Assembly (NCBI GenBank): GCA_963691705.1 | Contig: OY829540.1 | Location: forward strand, 51,395,027-51,459,026 | DNA: 64,000 bases | Reading direction: 5' to 3' | Source: Viola odorata | Lineage: Eukaryota > Streptophyta > Magnoliopsida > Malpighiales > Violaceae | Translations under genes and position numbers: made by a program | In this document: positions 11,607-24,137 of the stretch, one piece after another | Layout of the letters: every line of letters starts with the position of its first letter | Position numbering within the stretch: the first letter of the stretch is position 1 | Notes under the pieces: model-generated | Told to the model about the DNA's origin: nothing | The model's input: the letters and a program-made list of their open reading frames with translations, nothing else | The model's database searches: none

Positions 11607-12698
11607 CCAGCTTTTGCCCTCAGGTCGTTTCTTTCTTTTCTTTTATTTTTTTGTCTTCTGCTTGTCTCTCCACACAATGAGGACATTGTGTCTTTTAAGT
11701 GTGGGGAGGATGTACATTGGTTTGTTTTTATATTTATGTGTTTTGTGATGATTGTTGTGTTTATTGTCTGATTTTTTGTGTGTCAGTTTTTTCTGTTTTA
11801 ATTTTTCATGTTTGCATGTGTCTGTCCAGTCCTTTGAGTCTGTCATTTGCATGATTTTTATTAGTATTTTTCTGCATGTTTTGAGTCTGTTTCGTGAGTG
11901 CACATCCGAACCCCTATTTTCTTGCTTAGGCTGTTTAGTCTTTCGGTGGGACTGCATTTAGACACTTTCCTAGGGGATACAATGCTTTAGTAACAGGGAA
12001 GCGAACGAGCGTAAATTGATCAATGCCTAAAGGGGCATATACTCTAATGATTCCCAAACATTAACCATCCACATGGTCATAGGGACACTTAGCTAGAACC
12101 TTAACTTTTATTAGGGTGACGGGGTTTGCTGCCATGATTTGAGTGTGTTGTTCTATCTGTCTAGAGTGTGAGACAATGAAAGGTGTTGGAGCGTCATAGG
12201 GCAGACATAGCAAAGGTGGAAGTTCTCGCCAAAAAGAACAAGCTTTGTCTATGTGCCGTGTCTGTAAAATACAAAGGACACTTGATATGTCTGGGGAAAA
12301 AAAATATGATAAGACATAAAAGAAAATGAATAGAAAAATTCTGTCAAAGTGATTTAAATGGCACCAGTCTTTAGGCACTTTTGGATAGACAACACAGCGG
12401 TGGGACTCAAATCTTTGGTGAACTTTGTTGCCCTATACCTTATCAATCTAATCTAGTAGGGTGTCTTGATACCATGTGGAAGGGGTATGTTTAGGGTATT
12501 GATTTTTCCTTGTTAGTCTAGCATTGGATATTTTGGTAAAGTGTCTTGGCAGATCCAGTGAAGGGGTAAACAGTCTGAAATTGAGAAAGTCAGGGGGGTT
12601 CATGATGTCTGTTCTGTTTTGTTGTGTTTTTATTTTGTATTTGTGAGTCTTTGAGTCTGTATGCTTTGGGGGCAAGCATAGTTTAAGTGTGGGGAATT
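11607..12698 (+). promoter_or_regulatory. 3' untranslated region and polypurine tract of B
   Basis: No credible ORF. A PPT-like copy, TTAAGTGTGGGGA, sits at 11,695-11,707. The functional copy at 12,683-12,695 ends three bases before the 3' LTR (TGATTAC at 12,699). The tract primes plus-strand synthesis. The earlier copies have no LTR after them. Confidence 0.75.
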
Positions 12699-13347
12699 TG
12701 ATTACATTGCATTTCATCATGTTTTTACTATCCATTTACTTGTTATTTGGGTAGTAAACCTACTAATTTATCCTTGTATTTCCCATAACTTGACAGATCT
12801 GGTCTGGAGGCAATTTATAAAGAATCTGATTTGTGGAGCGCTGAAGCTATTTTCTCGAGTCTTGGCCTGGAGCTTGGCCAAGACACATTCGCATCCAAAG
12901 CAGCGCACCATTGAGACCGTCTTGGCCAAGCCTGTGGCCAAGACACTTTCGCGATAAAGCCAGAAGCGTGGATCACTTGGGCCGCTTCCCGCATTGGGCT
13001 TTGCAGCTGGCAAGTCGCAGCTGTCCCGCAAATTTAGAGGGATCTGAAGCATATCTCTTGAAGAATCCCGCATAGGATCTCCCTCTTTTGTATTTGCGAT
13101 TTAATTCCCATTTAAGAACAATTTATTGTAGCAATCTCTTTAGAGATTTTCTAGGGATTAGAGTTGGAATAGGACAGAGGAGTTGAGGGCTATTTAGCTA
13201 AACATTGCTCCTCCTCTGTCAGGATCGACCTTCTTCATCTCCATCTCCTTTGTTTTTCTTTGACATTGTTACCTTTACTCCGGATTTATTTAAATCTCAG
13301 ATTTTGATTATTTATGCAACAAAATATTTTGTCTTTTCAATTATGAG
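12699..13347 (+). repeat. 3' LTR of B, part 1
   Basis: Matches the 5' LTR from 1507 to about 2155 with roughly 14 differences. It is interrupted at 13,347 by Tat1 and resumes at 33,492. The last five bases ATGAG are the target site duplicated by Tat1. Contains two GGCCAAG pairs (about 12,860-12,890 and 12,919-12,945). Confidence 0.95.
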
Positions 13348-13933
13348 TGATAACCATTAAGGCAATCCTAAGGGCATTTCTGTAATTATGACCCCTGCGG
13401 AAGACGGAGTCCTACAAGCCTTGTCGGACATCTAAGCCATCGCTACCCGACCTTGAGGTGTTTTCTGGGATGGTCGACATCAGCGGAGGGGGAGGTCTAA
13501 CTCGTCTCTGGACGCATGGCACCATCCCATCCCATGGACCTATAGAGTTATCGCACCGACATCATCATGGGTATCGCCCCCGGCACCCACCTCAGAGGCA
13601 TCGCCCATGACGCTCCCTCAGGTATCGCCGATGACGTCATCCCCAGGTATCGCTCGTGACGTCATCGGGAGCGTCGTCTCACCTGGATATCGCTATTTCG
13701 TCCAGATATCGCCTCCAGCGGCCTACAAATACCCTTTAATGTAAAACATCAAGTAAGCCAGAATTTACTTACTAGAACCTCTGCTATTTTTGAACCACTT
13801 ACTGACTTAAGCATCGGAGTTTCTACGCCGGAGTCCCCCCTCCGGCGCCTTGCAGGTGAGTCCGACGACGACCATAGCAACTCCGACCAACAGTAGTCCT
13901 CATCCCGATCGTCTCAGAAATTAAATCTTATCA
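13348..13933 (+). repeat. 5' LTR of Tat1
   Basis: 586 bp, TG...CA ends, paired with 32,901-33,486. The upstream half (U3-like) contains repeated TATCGC words and two TGACGTCA palindromes at 13,632-13,639 and 13,657-13,664. TGACGTCA is the core recognised by bZIP factors of the TGA/CREB type, so these may drive transcription (inference). Confidence 0.95.
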
Positions 13934-13968
13934 AATTGGTGTTTTCATTGAGAGCATTGGTGCATTAA
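13934..13968 (+). promoter_or_regulatory. Probable PBS/leader start of Tat1
   Basis: Directly after the LTR comes AATTGGTGTTTTCATTGAGAGC. A related TGGTGCTTTCATTGAGAGC-like sequence follows the 5' LTR of other plant Tat elements, so this is the likely primer site. I cannot assign the tRNA. Confidence 0.45.
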
Positions 13969-15587
13969 GTGAGCATCCTTAATAGCCAAGCTCTGTTCTA
14001 CCCAGAGATCGGAACAATTATGACTTCTGAGTCAGAGCAGACGCGACCTCCATCCTCTAATATTCCTTTTTCGATTCGTAGACAGTTGTTCCCTTTTGCT
14101 ACTGCTGATCTTTCTGTGACAGCACAGCAAATCAGTTCAGAATCTCTAGATCTTTTGACCAGGTCTGCAGGGGAAGCCCTTTCCTCACAGGCGACCATTT
14201 CGTTGTCCCAAATGGCGGGATCCAGCTTCTCTACTCCTGCTCCGAGGGGATTTGTGTTAAATAGTACAGAACACCCTTTTGCGAGTGAAATAGCGGCCCT
14301 TCGTGCTCGGTTGGACTATTTGACGGAAATGGCTGTCAGAATGACACCTGAAATCTCTGGGCCGAGTGTCCCTCCCCGTGTCATGTTCACGCCATCTATT
14401 GTCACCGAACGGCCCTTGTCACCGTCGTTACAGGAAAACCTCCGGTCAACTATACCTATAGTTGATCCCCCGATCAATTTTGTGCAGCTCACTCAAGGAC
14501 GAGTGGAGCCTTATGTACCGCAAGTGCCCCAAGGTCCCATCCCTCTGGAAGATCGGCACCTCGAGGAGGCCAAAAACTGTTGGGACGGTTGAAGAGAAGG
14601 AATGAATAGAGATTTGTCCCCTGAGCGCAGTGAAAGATCCAGTAGCAGGAGATATTGAACTCGTTCGCCCAGGAGCCACAGTCGGTCTCCTAGGCGACAT
14701 CCCACGCTAGATCCGCGGAATCGGAGGCGTCCTGCGGAAATATCTCCCCCACGCCATGAGCGTGAAATCCTTGATGACACATCAGGTCATCCATTTAGCC
14801 GATAAGATGCCATAAGGTCAGTCGGCATGTGAAGCTTCCCACTGAGACTTATGACGGCACCAGAGATCCCATTTTCCACATCAATAAAGTGAAGGATTTC
14901 GTGCAATTTTAGACGCACAGTGATGCGGCGTTATGCCAAATATTTGTTATGACATTATCAGGAGTCGCACGCCTCTGGTTCGAGGGCCTTCCTGGCGGAT
15001 CTATCAGTAATTTTGCACAGTTGGAATCCAAGTTTCAGAGCAGATTCAGTACAGCGATTCCAATCAGGAAATCTGCCGCCGCGTTATTTGACCTATGTCG
15101 AAGGCCTCAGGAAACTCTGAAGGAATTTCTTAGTCGATTTGATCTGGAAATGTCGCTAACTCTGGGCGTTACCATTGATTTTGCTATAGAAGCCTTGAAG
15201 AGGAACTGCCGTTATAGTAAATTGAGAGATGCATTAATGGTGGACCCCCCAGCGACTCTAGACGCATTAAGACTTAAAGCCCATAATTACGCGAGAATAG
15301 AAGAAGAGGAAAACAGAGATAGAACCTATGGCATGCCACCTAAGGCACCTCTGATTCCAAACGCTCCTGCAAATACCATTCCTGATGACCGCCTCACCGA
15401 CGAGTATGCTCGGCGGAAAGATCATATTCCCAAAACCTCCAGTGGGTGGAAAGGTAACACTTCAAAGGGAAAGCCTGGCAGTTCCCCATCTCAGCGCCAA
15501 GGAGATTCTTCTAAAGGTCGGGCATACGACCCTGATTTCCCTTCCCTTAATCTACCAAGGGCAGAGATTTTAGCGATAGTGGAATAG
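13969..15587 (+). pseudogene. gag of Tat1, with several stops
   Basis: The N-terminal ORF (13,969-14,592; a second ATG at 14,020) ends at a TGA. Then comes an R/S-rich stretch with stops near 14,804 and at 14,910 (TAG where a Q codon is expected before THSDAA). The retrotransposon-gag core follows: ARLWFEGLP, ISNFAQLESKF and KEFLSRFDLEM (14,949-15,300). TAG at 15,585 again replaces an expected Q codon. The C-terminal portion is basic. The stops fit C-to-T decay of CAG codons. Confidence 0.85.
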
Positions 15588-16784
15588 CGAAACCTTCCCA
15601 TCCGTTACCCTGCGCCTGTGAAGCCTGGAGTGCTTCTAGAGAGAAGAGAAAATGCTTATTGCAAGTTCCACAAAGTCAGGGGGCATTCTACGGAAGTATG
15701 CAGGGACTTAAAATCAGCAATAGAACGTTTGGTGGAAGAGGGTTACTTGGGAGAATTCGCAGCCAAAGTAAGAGAAGATGCCAGAAATAATCCCACGAAA
15801 AGGGTCGGAGATGACGGACAAGTACTCCCTCGCGTCCCACAAAAGGATAATGCCCCCGGAGGAAGAGGTGAGGAAACTTTCACGGTAGACGACGAGGACT
15901 TCCCTATGATTAACATCATAGCAGGAGGGACTCCTTACATAGATGAACCAGAACCACCGACGACGGCGTTAGGAGAAAAACGCAAGCGAGATGGCGCGAT
16001 AAAGAAAGGTGAAACAATAAGCGTCCTAGATCGCATGGTATTAGCCTTCTCCGAAGAGGACGAGAAAGGCGTTGTCCATCCACATAATGATGCGTTGGTG
16101 GTTACGCCCATCATTGCCAGTTATGGAGTCAGAAGAACTCTCATAGATAACGGAAGTGCAGTGAACCTCTTCTCGTTGGAGGCCTACAATCTCATGAAAT
16201 GGCCCGACAACGAATTAATACCTTGCAAGAAACCCATAATTGGGGTGGACGGGGTCCCCATCCCTGTCACAGGGGTAACTACTCTACCCATATACTTCAG
16301 AGAAGACACCTCCAAGCGGTCAGAGGATCTGTTATTCCTTATCGTGGACTTAAATTTGCCCTACAATGTCATACTCGGACGACCTTTTCTCAACCGCTTT
16401 GGAGCGGTAATATCTCAGAAGCATTTGAAGATGAAATACCCCTCCTGGGACGGAGTGGTAGCGATAAAGGGCAATCAAAAACTGGCGGCCGAATGTTACC
16501 TGCTCATGACTCAAAAGAGTTGCGATAGGTATGTATGTATAACGGCGGACCCATACGAACAAGGTGATGAGAAGCGCGCTCAACCTCTTGACAAAATGGT
16601 GCCCGTACCAGTAATCGGCATAGAAGATGCAGACTTCCTAGTCAGCGAAAGGCTCAGTCCAGAGGAAAACCTTCAATTGGCCCGGTTATTGAACAAGTGT
16701 CGAGGAGAATTTGCATGGAAACCCGCAAACATGCCAGGTATATCATGCGAAATAGCAGAACACCAGCTCAATGTTGATCCCTAG
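15588..16784 (+). pseudogene. Tat1 gag C-terminus and protease
   Basis: Contains a zinc-knuckle-like motif, CKFHKVRGHSTEVC (about 15,661-15,703), and an aspartic protease with active site IDNGSAVNLF (about 16,145), followed by VILGRPFLNRFGA. The ORF ends at TAG 16,782-16,784 just as RT begins. Comparison with the RT frame suggests one inserted T near 16,780, which disconnects protease from RT. Confidence 0.85.
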
Positions 16785-18234
16785 CGTCAAACCGGTCCAG
16801 CAAAAGCGACGCCCGTTTTCTACGGAAAAAATCTTAGCCGTCGATAAAGAAATAACGAAGCTCCTTGATGCGGGGTTCATCCGCGAAGTTCAATATCCTA
16901 CCTGGTTAGCCAACCCAGTTCTCGTTCCTAAGCCCAACGGAGATTGGCGCATGTGTATTGACTTTACTAATTTGAACGATGCTTGCCCTAAGGATTGCTA
17001 CCCGCTTCCTCGAATTGACCAATTAGTCGATCAGACTGCCGGGTACGCGTATTTGAGTTCACTTAACGCCAACTCCGGATATCACCAAATTCCCATGGCT
17101 GTGGAAGATGAAGAAAAGACTGCCTTCATCACTCCTAAAGCCACCTACTGTTATACGGCAATGCCGTTTGGGCTAAAGAACGCAGGGGCGACATTCCAAC
17201 GTATGGCAACCAGAATATTCGAAGAACAGATAGGAAGGAACGTGGAAGCGTACGTTGACGATATATTGGTAAAAAGCACAAACTTTCAAAATCGCCTGCG
17301 GGATCTAAAGGAAGTTTTTGATGTAATGAAAAGGCATCGCATGAAACTGAACCCCCGAAAATGCATGTTCGCATTTCAGACGGGAAAGTTCCTGGGCTAC
17401 ATAGTCAGCCGAAAAGGAATCCAGCCTAATCCCTCAAAGATTAAGACCATACAAGACATGATATCTCCAAGAACCGTTAAGGAGGTACAAAGGCTGACGG
17501 GGCGCGTTATCGCCTTAGGGCGATTTATTTCCAAACAGGGAGAAAAGTGCCTCCCTTTCTTCAAAGTCATACGCAAGAAAGCCCCATTCGGGTGGACCCC
17601 AGAATGTGAGGAGGCATTCGTCAGCCTAAAAGATTACCTATCGTCCGACCTACTGCTGACAAGGTCGGAGCTGGGTGACACTTTATATTTATACCTCGGC
17701 GCTGCCGATGAAGTGGTTAGTGTCGTCCTCATTCGCAACGATAGCCACGCGCACCGCCCCGTATATTTTGTAAGTCACGTTCTGAAAGATGCGGAGTTGC
17801 GATACGCCCGAATTGAGAAAATAGCGTTCGCACTAATACAAGTCACTCGAAAAATGGACCGATACTTCCAGTCCTACCCCGTTATCATGCTTACAGACCA
17901 ACCTCTAAAGAGGATATTTCGAAAGCCTGAATCCTCGGGAAGAATGCTAATCTGGGCTCTCGAACTCGAGCAATACGGGCTGAGGTATCAGCCATCTGTG
18001 AAGGCTCAAATCTTGGCAGACTTTATAGTTGAATGCACATTTACAGAAGATCCGTTAACAGACGTACCCGAAGAGGAATGGGGTGATTTGGATCTCCCGT
18101 TTCCGGAAACTTATACGGACCTCTGGATCATTCATGTTGATGGGGCTAAAAATCAAGAATTGGCTGGAGCAGGAATCTTTATAAACGGGCCGCACGATAT
18201 GCGAATACAATACGCTATCCGAATCCTGCAGCCC
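16771..18234 (+). pseudogene. Tat1 pol part 1: RT, RNase H, start of second RNase H
   Basis: RT motifs: CIDFTNLNDACPKD, MPFGLKNAGATFQR and the YVDD active site near 17,253. RNase H follows (YLGAADEVVSVVL, LTDQPLKRIF). The second, archaeal-type RNase H begins at WIIHVDGAKNQE. A 110-bp tandem duplication interrupts it. The domain order RT-RH-aRH is diagnostic of the Tat clade. Confidence 0.9.
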
Positions 18235-18344
18235 GGATCATTCATGTTGATGGGGCTAAAAATCAAGAATTGGCTGGAGCAGGAATCTTTATAAACGGGC
18301 CGCACGATATGCGAATACAATACGCTATCCGAATCCTGCAGCCC
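18125..18344 (+). repeat. 110-bp exact tandem duplication in Tat1 aRNase H
   Basis: Units 18,125-18,234 and 18,235-18,344 both start GGATCATTCATG and end CTGCAGCCC and appear identical. Because 110 is not divisible by three, the reading frame shifts at the second copy. Identity suggests it is recent, or arose in one reverse-transcription cycle. Confidence 0.95.
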
Positions 18345-19994
18345 TTATCCAGTAATGCGGCAGAATATGAGGCGTTACTAGCCGGACTCTGGATAGGGAG
18401 AAGCCTTTCTTCCAAAGGTAGGCACGATACCGGAAGAACAGGAGACCTGCGTCTAAAAATTTGTGGTGACTCCAAACTAGTAATCGACCAGGTCTTGGGG
18501 CGCTCTCAAGCTCGGGAGCCCATCATGGTCCAGTATCTCGCCAAAGTGATGCGGGAGCTATTGGAAATAAAGAAAGAAGGCATGCAAGCCAGTTTTGAGC
18601 ACATTCCCCGAGAGGACAACGCCGAAGCTGACAATCTTGCCAAGCTGGCTGCAAACCCAGAAGCATCCATACCCAAAGGTGTGTATTACCGAGAATTACT
18701 TGTACCCTCCTTCATGGAAGAGCAAGCGTCTCTGTGTGTGGAAGAACTCGAGAACGACTGGCGGGTTCCCGTAATCAAATACTTACAACACGAAGAACTG
18801 CCTGAGAATATCGCTGAAAAGAAAAGAGTGCTGAGACAGGCAGCTCGCTGTACGTATTATGACGGGGATCTGGTTCAAAGATGTTTTTCGCACCCAGCCG
18901 CCAAATGTATAACGGAGCAAGAGGGTCTTCACACCTTGCGCGAAATTCATGAAGGGGTATGCGGTATGCACGTGTCGGGCGGCACCCTGGCCGCACAAGT
19001 CTTCAGATCTGGATTCTACTGGCCCACCATCCGGAGAGATTGTCACAACTATGTGCAAACTTACCCGAAATGTCAGGAGTTCTCTAAAATTCCTCGATGT
19101 CCCGCCACTGAAATATCTGAGATTATCGCTCCTTGTCCTTTTGCTAAATGGGGGATCGATATCCTGGGCCCGTTTCCAAAGGCAAGGTCCCAACTAAAAT
19201 TTGTAATAGTGGCAGTGAACTACTTTACGAAGTGGGCGGAGGCTGAAGCGGTCGCCAACATCAAGGCGGAAAAAACTTGGCGTTTCTTCAAACACCAAGT
19301 TATCATGAGGTTTGGCGTACCCCGTATCCTAATCAGCGATAACGGGACACAGTTCACCAGCCAATTCTTCAAAGACCAATGCTCGAAATTCGGGATAGAG
19401 CAACGATTCTCTTCCGTGGCTCACCCCCAAACCAATGGACAGGCAGAAGTGACAAATCGGAGCATCCTCAGCGGCATCAAGAAAAACCTGGAGGGGTCTA
19501 AAAAGAAATGGGCTGACGAGCTGCCATACGTGATGTGGGCGTACCGCATGACCGTTAGAACCAGTACTGGGGAAACACCTTTCGCATTGGCCTTCGAAAC
19601 CGAGGTTGTTACGCCGGTAGAAATCAGTACCATGAGCCTGCGAGTGGCTCACTTTCGGGAGGAGCTGAATGAGGAAAGGTTACGAGCTAACCTTGACGCG
19701 TTACTAGAGGTCCGAGCAGAAACCCTCCTGAAAACACAACATTACAAACGAAAGATGGCCCGTTATCATAACAGGCGCGTCAAAGAACGGTTGTTAAAGA
19801 CAGGCGATCTAGTGCTTAGAGACAAGCGAGCGGCTGGTCAACGTGTGGGGAAGCTCAGCCCAAACTGGGATGGGCCATATCGTGTTACCCGAGTTATCAG
19901 AAAAGGAGCCTATCATCTGGAGACACTCGATGGTACTCCCTTATCCAACTCTTGGAATATTGCTCGTTTGAAATTATATTATCCTAGAACTTGA
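18235..19994 (+). pseudogene. Tat1 pol part 2: second RNase H and integrase
   Basis: Resumes the aRNase H (SSNAAEYEALLAGL) and continues into integrase. The zinc-binding region has H and H in IHEGVCGMH, but the first Cys of the C-x2-C pair is Tyr (TAC at 19,062-19,064, QTYPKCQ); Tat2 keeps Cys there. The DDE core appears intact: WGIDILGPFP, LISDNGTQF, NGQAEVTN. The C-terminal part carries a GPYRV-type chromatin/DNA-binding module. Ends TGA after YPRT. Confidence 0.9.
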
Positions 19995-20079
19995 TTTATC
20001 TGCACCTTTGACTAATGCCAATCCTAACCTTAGCTAATGCTCGGTGAGAGAGCTTTCTTGGGTGTTTGTGGTTGCTTTT

Positions 20080-20560
20080 GTGCAGATAAAAAATGGGGGG
20101 ATCCTGGGAGTGAAAAGTCCTATCCTTGTGAATGTCGGTCCTGATCAGATGGCTCACTAAGTGAGGGCACGACCCAGCATGCCTTGAACTAGCGTTGGGA
20201 TTGAAAGATCCCTAGCGCCTCCGGGGAGTGAAAAGTCCTATCCTTGTGAATGCCGGTCCTGATCAGATGGCTCACTAAGTGAGGGCACAACCCGGAATCC
20301 TTGGGAGTAAAAAGTCATTTTCTTGTACTGACCGTTCTCGTGGAGATGGCTCATCAAGACAAGACACACCCTAAGGAAATAGTAACTCCGTTCTAGAAAT
20401 GAAAATTCCTATCTTAGTGACCAGACTAGTGTAGTCGGTCCATCAAGTGAGGGCATGATTCTAGACGCGAGGACAACGCTTGAAAGTGAAAAGTCCTATC
20501 CTTGTGACAGCCTGTCCCGATCCAACGGCTTACTAAGATGAGGCACTTTCCAGGGCAATC
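20080..20560 (+). repeat. Degenerate tandem repeats after Tat1 pol
   Basis: About five units of 75-120 bp sharing GTGAAAAGTCCTATCCTTGTG and GATGGCTCACTAAGTGAGG-like parts, starting near 20,106, 20,226, 20,304, 20,395 and 20,480. Just upstream is a purine tract (AAAAAATGGGGGGA, about 20,087). Tandem arrays in this position are known from Tat/Ogre elements and can seed satellites. Confidence 0.8.
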
Positions 20561-21118
20561 GTGGAAAGATGGAAACGCAAAGAATCGCGAAATTCCAGCT
20601 AGTAACTAGACGCGTAATCCCTAGTGAAGTAGAGCTGACGGAAAAAGCGATTCACGCGGCTTCCCTACTAACGCCCTACGACGGCAGCGGAAAGGCTCCT
20701 ACGGGTAATTACTATCTCTTGAAACCCGTTATGCTACTGATGGTTTACAATTGAGAATGTGCAGAATACTTTTCGAGCAACGAAAAGATTGACGATTGCA
20801 CAAGTGGCGATACTATGAGGCTCGCCGGGAAAGTCGACCCAATACTGACCTCAACGATATCTGTTGCTGAAACGCTACGAGTCTGCTCGAGAAAGTAAAC
20901 CCATTATGTTATCAGGGCGATAACGGCGTTAAGGGAGTTTTCGACAGTGAAAACTAAAGGAAAGACAGTGATAAGATTATAAACTATTTGAACATATAAA
21001 AATGCCTTTGAAGGGTCACAAGTCCCAAGGCCAAAACAATAACGCAACGGAGGCGAAAAACAAAAAAGCCTGTTAATTCCCAATAAGTACGGAAGAGGAG
21101 GCAAGGCTTTATGATGCG
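20561..21118 (+). other. Tat1 spacer between repeats and antisense gene 1
   Basis: No ORF with a recognisable domain. It would be the 3' flank of antisense gene 1, whose stop lies at 21,119 on the minus strand. Nothing else seen. Confidence 0.4.
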
Positions 21119-23510
21119 TTAGCCCTCAGGGTTCCTCCATTTCCAGCCTTCTGCCTTGGCTTGGCGATAACCTGCTTCATTGAGGTCGGCGGACTTTAGT
21201 TTGAAAGCCCTCGTGACCTCCTCACCCTTATACGCGGCCATTCTGTGGACTTCCTCGAAGCAATCAACTAAAATAGTGGCAGCAGTCCGCTCAATGTACC
21301 ACAGATATTTATCGGCCGACTCCTCTTCCAGAGCGTTCTTCATTTCCTCCAGGGCAGTTTTCTCCCTTGTTAAGGATGACCTCTCTTCCTCTAGGACAGC
21401 ATTCTTGGCTCTTTCCACTGTTAAGGCAGCATCAAGGGTGGCCGTTTTCCCCTTTAGCTCTTGTTGGGTCAGCAGTAGTTGTGTGCGTTCCTCCAGCAAC
21501 TTCTCCTTTTCATTTCGCTCTCGTGAAAGTTCTGACAAAGAGGCGGTAAGAGAGACAGCCTGATGCTGCGCGTGGTCGGTCCAGTAATGGAACTTCACAA
21601 AATTGGCGAAGAGGCTAGAGCGCATCAAATTTGCCTTGTCATCATCAACCTTGGAGAGGAAAGCTTCCCATTCAGCAGCGGAGGATAATATCTGAGCAGC
21701 CAATAAAGCGGAAACCTCGTCCGAGCCATCGCCCCCAAGAGCCGCTAAACCTGTATTGCGAAAATTATACAAGCCAACCTGGTGAGTCACAGTGCTGGAC
21801 TCACCCATCGGGCTTAGGTCTGCGGCAAAATTGAAGGTGGTGCCCCCTTCACCGGAACGTTGCGATAAGGGAACGCTTGAAGGGACAAATGCCAAGGGAA
21901 CAGGAGGATGAACCTGTGTATAAGGACCCCCTTGGACGAGGTAGGAACCGTGAGGATGATAGCCCGAAAAGTCCTGCAAACCCACTTGGTGGTCCAAGTT
22001 AGGACCATATGAGTGAACAACCCCGCCGAAAGAATTGGGCGAAGCCCCGAAAGACTCCACCGTACCCATATTCACTTGAAATTCAGATGGGTTATTCTGA
22101 GGTGCATCCATAGAAACAAAGGCCCTATCAGGCCTGACTTCCGTGGTAGCGATAGTAGAAGATAAGCTTCCACCCTCACCCTCCGGTCGGGACCTCTTCC
22201 TGGAACCACCCAGCACATAACCCATGTCCATATCGCCTATGGGAGATGCGGAAGTAGAAACGGTAACAATATCCTGCAAAGAACTCAGTACAAAGCACAG
22301 ATAAGAAAAACAAATGGAACGGCAACAAACGTCAATACACAGCATATCGCAACCAAAAAGCACACTCACGACAGCAGTGTTAAGAGGAGGTGCTTCCGAA
22401 GAACCTGCCGCGTCCGGAGAAGGAGTGAGAGCGGCAACACTTCTTGTTCTTTTCTTCTTTTTTCCTTTGGCAAGGGCCTTAGGAACTTTAGAAGAAGACG
22501 GCTGCGCAGGAGGGGCAGCGACGGTCACGATGGGGATACCTAAAGGAATGCCGGTATCTCCCTCACCAGCCGAGGAAGAGGATACTTGAGCAAGGCTCAC
22601 GGAAGCAGTAGGCAGTACAGTAGGGTTATCAGTAACTCCCGTGGAGGTTGCCCTCTCTTTTTCTTCTCTCTCCTGGGCTCTTTTCAGTCGTCTCCTAACG
22701 CTTTCAGGCTTGTAATCGGGATCCGTCGCTGCATGGCCACAAAGTAACGTTAGCATTAGTATCAGCGGTAATAAGGAAAGAAGCGACACGACACTCACGT
22801 CTAACGCAGTCCTTGATATCAGCCCCGCATGCCACATAACGGATGTGAACGCTGATTTCCAGTTGAAGCAATTTGTCTAGCCAGCCTTGTTCCCGCTGAG
22901 GAAGGTTTTCCGGCCGGCCCCAGACCTTATCCTGGACGTCTTGGTTAAACCCAGACCGCCACCAGGGACCAGGAGCTTCAGGAAGATTTATCACAAAGAA
23001 CTCCTTTTTTCAAGCATCGACAGAAGACTCAATGTGAAGGAGTTTCCAAGTAAAAGACTTGAGAGAATCATCGTCATAACGGGGCGATATTGTTATCACA
23101 CCCCGACACTTCATCAGCTTAAAAACCGATTTAAGCAACAAAAGAGAAGGGGAAGCAATCCCCTTATATTTACAAAATTCCATAAAGGCACAAACGCAAC
23201 AATAGGCATTTGGGGATAATTGGACGGGATTCAAATCACAGGTGACAAGCAATTTTTTTATGAAAGGATCGATGGGAAGTCGGAAACCATAACGGAACAT
23301 TTGTGCATACAGAACCCTACGTTTGCCCGTCAAAACGTTGTTCAAGCGTAACGATTCAGGGGCAACAGTGGCCTCATAACCATCAGGGATAATCGCATTA
23401 TGAGCGGCTAAGTGCTCGTTGAGAGCGATTTCAGAGGTGATACTACTAACCGTAATATCTATCTTTTTCTCATCGGCGGACTTCGACTCAGGGCGGCGAG
23501 TCTTGGCCAT
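21119..23510 (-). pseudogene. Antisense gene 1 of Tat1 (Transposase_28-type, coiled coil)
   Basis: ATG at 23,508-23,510 (MAKTRRPESK). Proposed exons: 23,510-22,799, 22,728-22,370 and 22,273-21,119; both introns begin GTGAGTGT and end CAG, and the frame is kept. The N-terminal domain (FRYGFRLPIDPFIKKLL, LSPNAYCCVCAF) matches the plant putative gypsy-type transposon domain (Transposase_28). The middle is S/P-rich; residues near the end form a long coiled coil (ELKGKTATLDAALTVERAKN). TGA at 23,010-23,012 stands where W is expected. Antisense ORFs at this place are known from Tat/Retand elements; their function is unknown. Confidence 0.75.
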
Positions 23511-23517
23511 GGCAGAA

Positions 23518-24137
23518 AATAAAAAAGTAAAGACAAAGAGGACGAGGGAGAAAAAAGGAGATACCTTTAGGAAAAGAGCACTTCGAGAACCTTGAATGGT
23601 GGAAGGAAAACAAGATGGCTAGAGAGAGTACAAAGAAAGCAGGATGGTAAAAATAAGAAAAGAAATAAGTATTGCTTTTATAACCCTAGTGGTCAAAGGA
23701 AACGACGGACGCTGCAGTCGTTGCGTGAGAGCATCACAGGGAAAGGACTCAAGCAATGAGTACAATTCTAGAGAAACACAACAACGCTTCGATTTTGTTA
23801 AAATTCTGAAGCACGCTAGCCCTAGGTGTCCTAAAGAACGGACACGTGTGCCAGAGTCACTGCGAATTTTCTCGCGCATTAATGAGAGGATAGTGAGCAT
23901 TAAATGCTCCAAAAAGCAGAAAATATTTTCTGAAATAAAACAAAAGCGATATGGCAATAATGAAGACAACGCGGGAAAATGAAACAAGGGTCAGTTATTA
24001 TCTAAGAATGAAATATAGATATCGTTGTGCGATAAGGCGTTATTACAAGACAAAGAAAGCAAATAAAAAGGAAAACCCTTCGAAGGGTCAGCCTTGATTA
24101 ATCATGGCCCAGCACGGATATCGCAGCGGCCACTTCC
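23518..24137 (-). other. Intergenic/promoter region between Tat1 antisense genes 1 and 2
   Basis: No coding signal. It holds the promoter of antisense gene 1 (TATA at 23,675) and the presumed 3' flank of antisense gene 2, whose stop is at 24,138. Confidence 0.5.
23675..23682 (-). promoter_or_regulatory. TATA box of Tat1 antisense gene 1
   Basis: On the minus strand GGGTTATAAAAGC, about 165 bp upstream of the ATG at 23,510. The 12-mer GGGTTATAAAAG recurs upstream of the homologous antisense gene of Tat2 (42,247-42,254). Confidence 0.6.
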
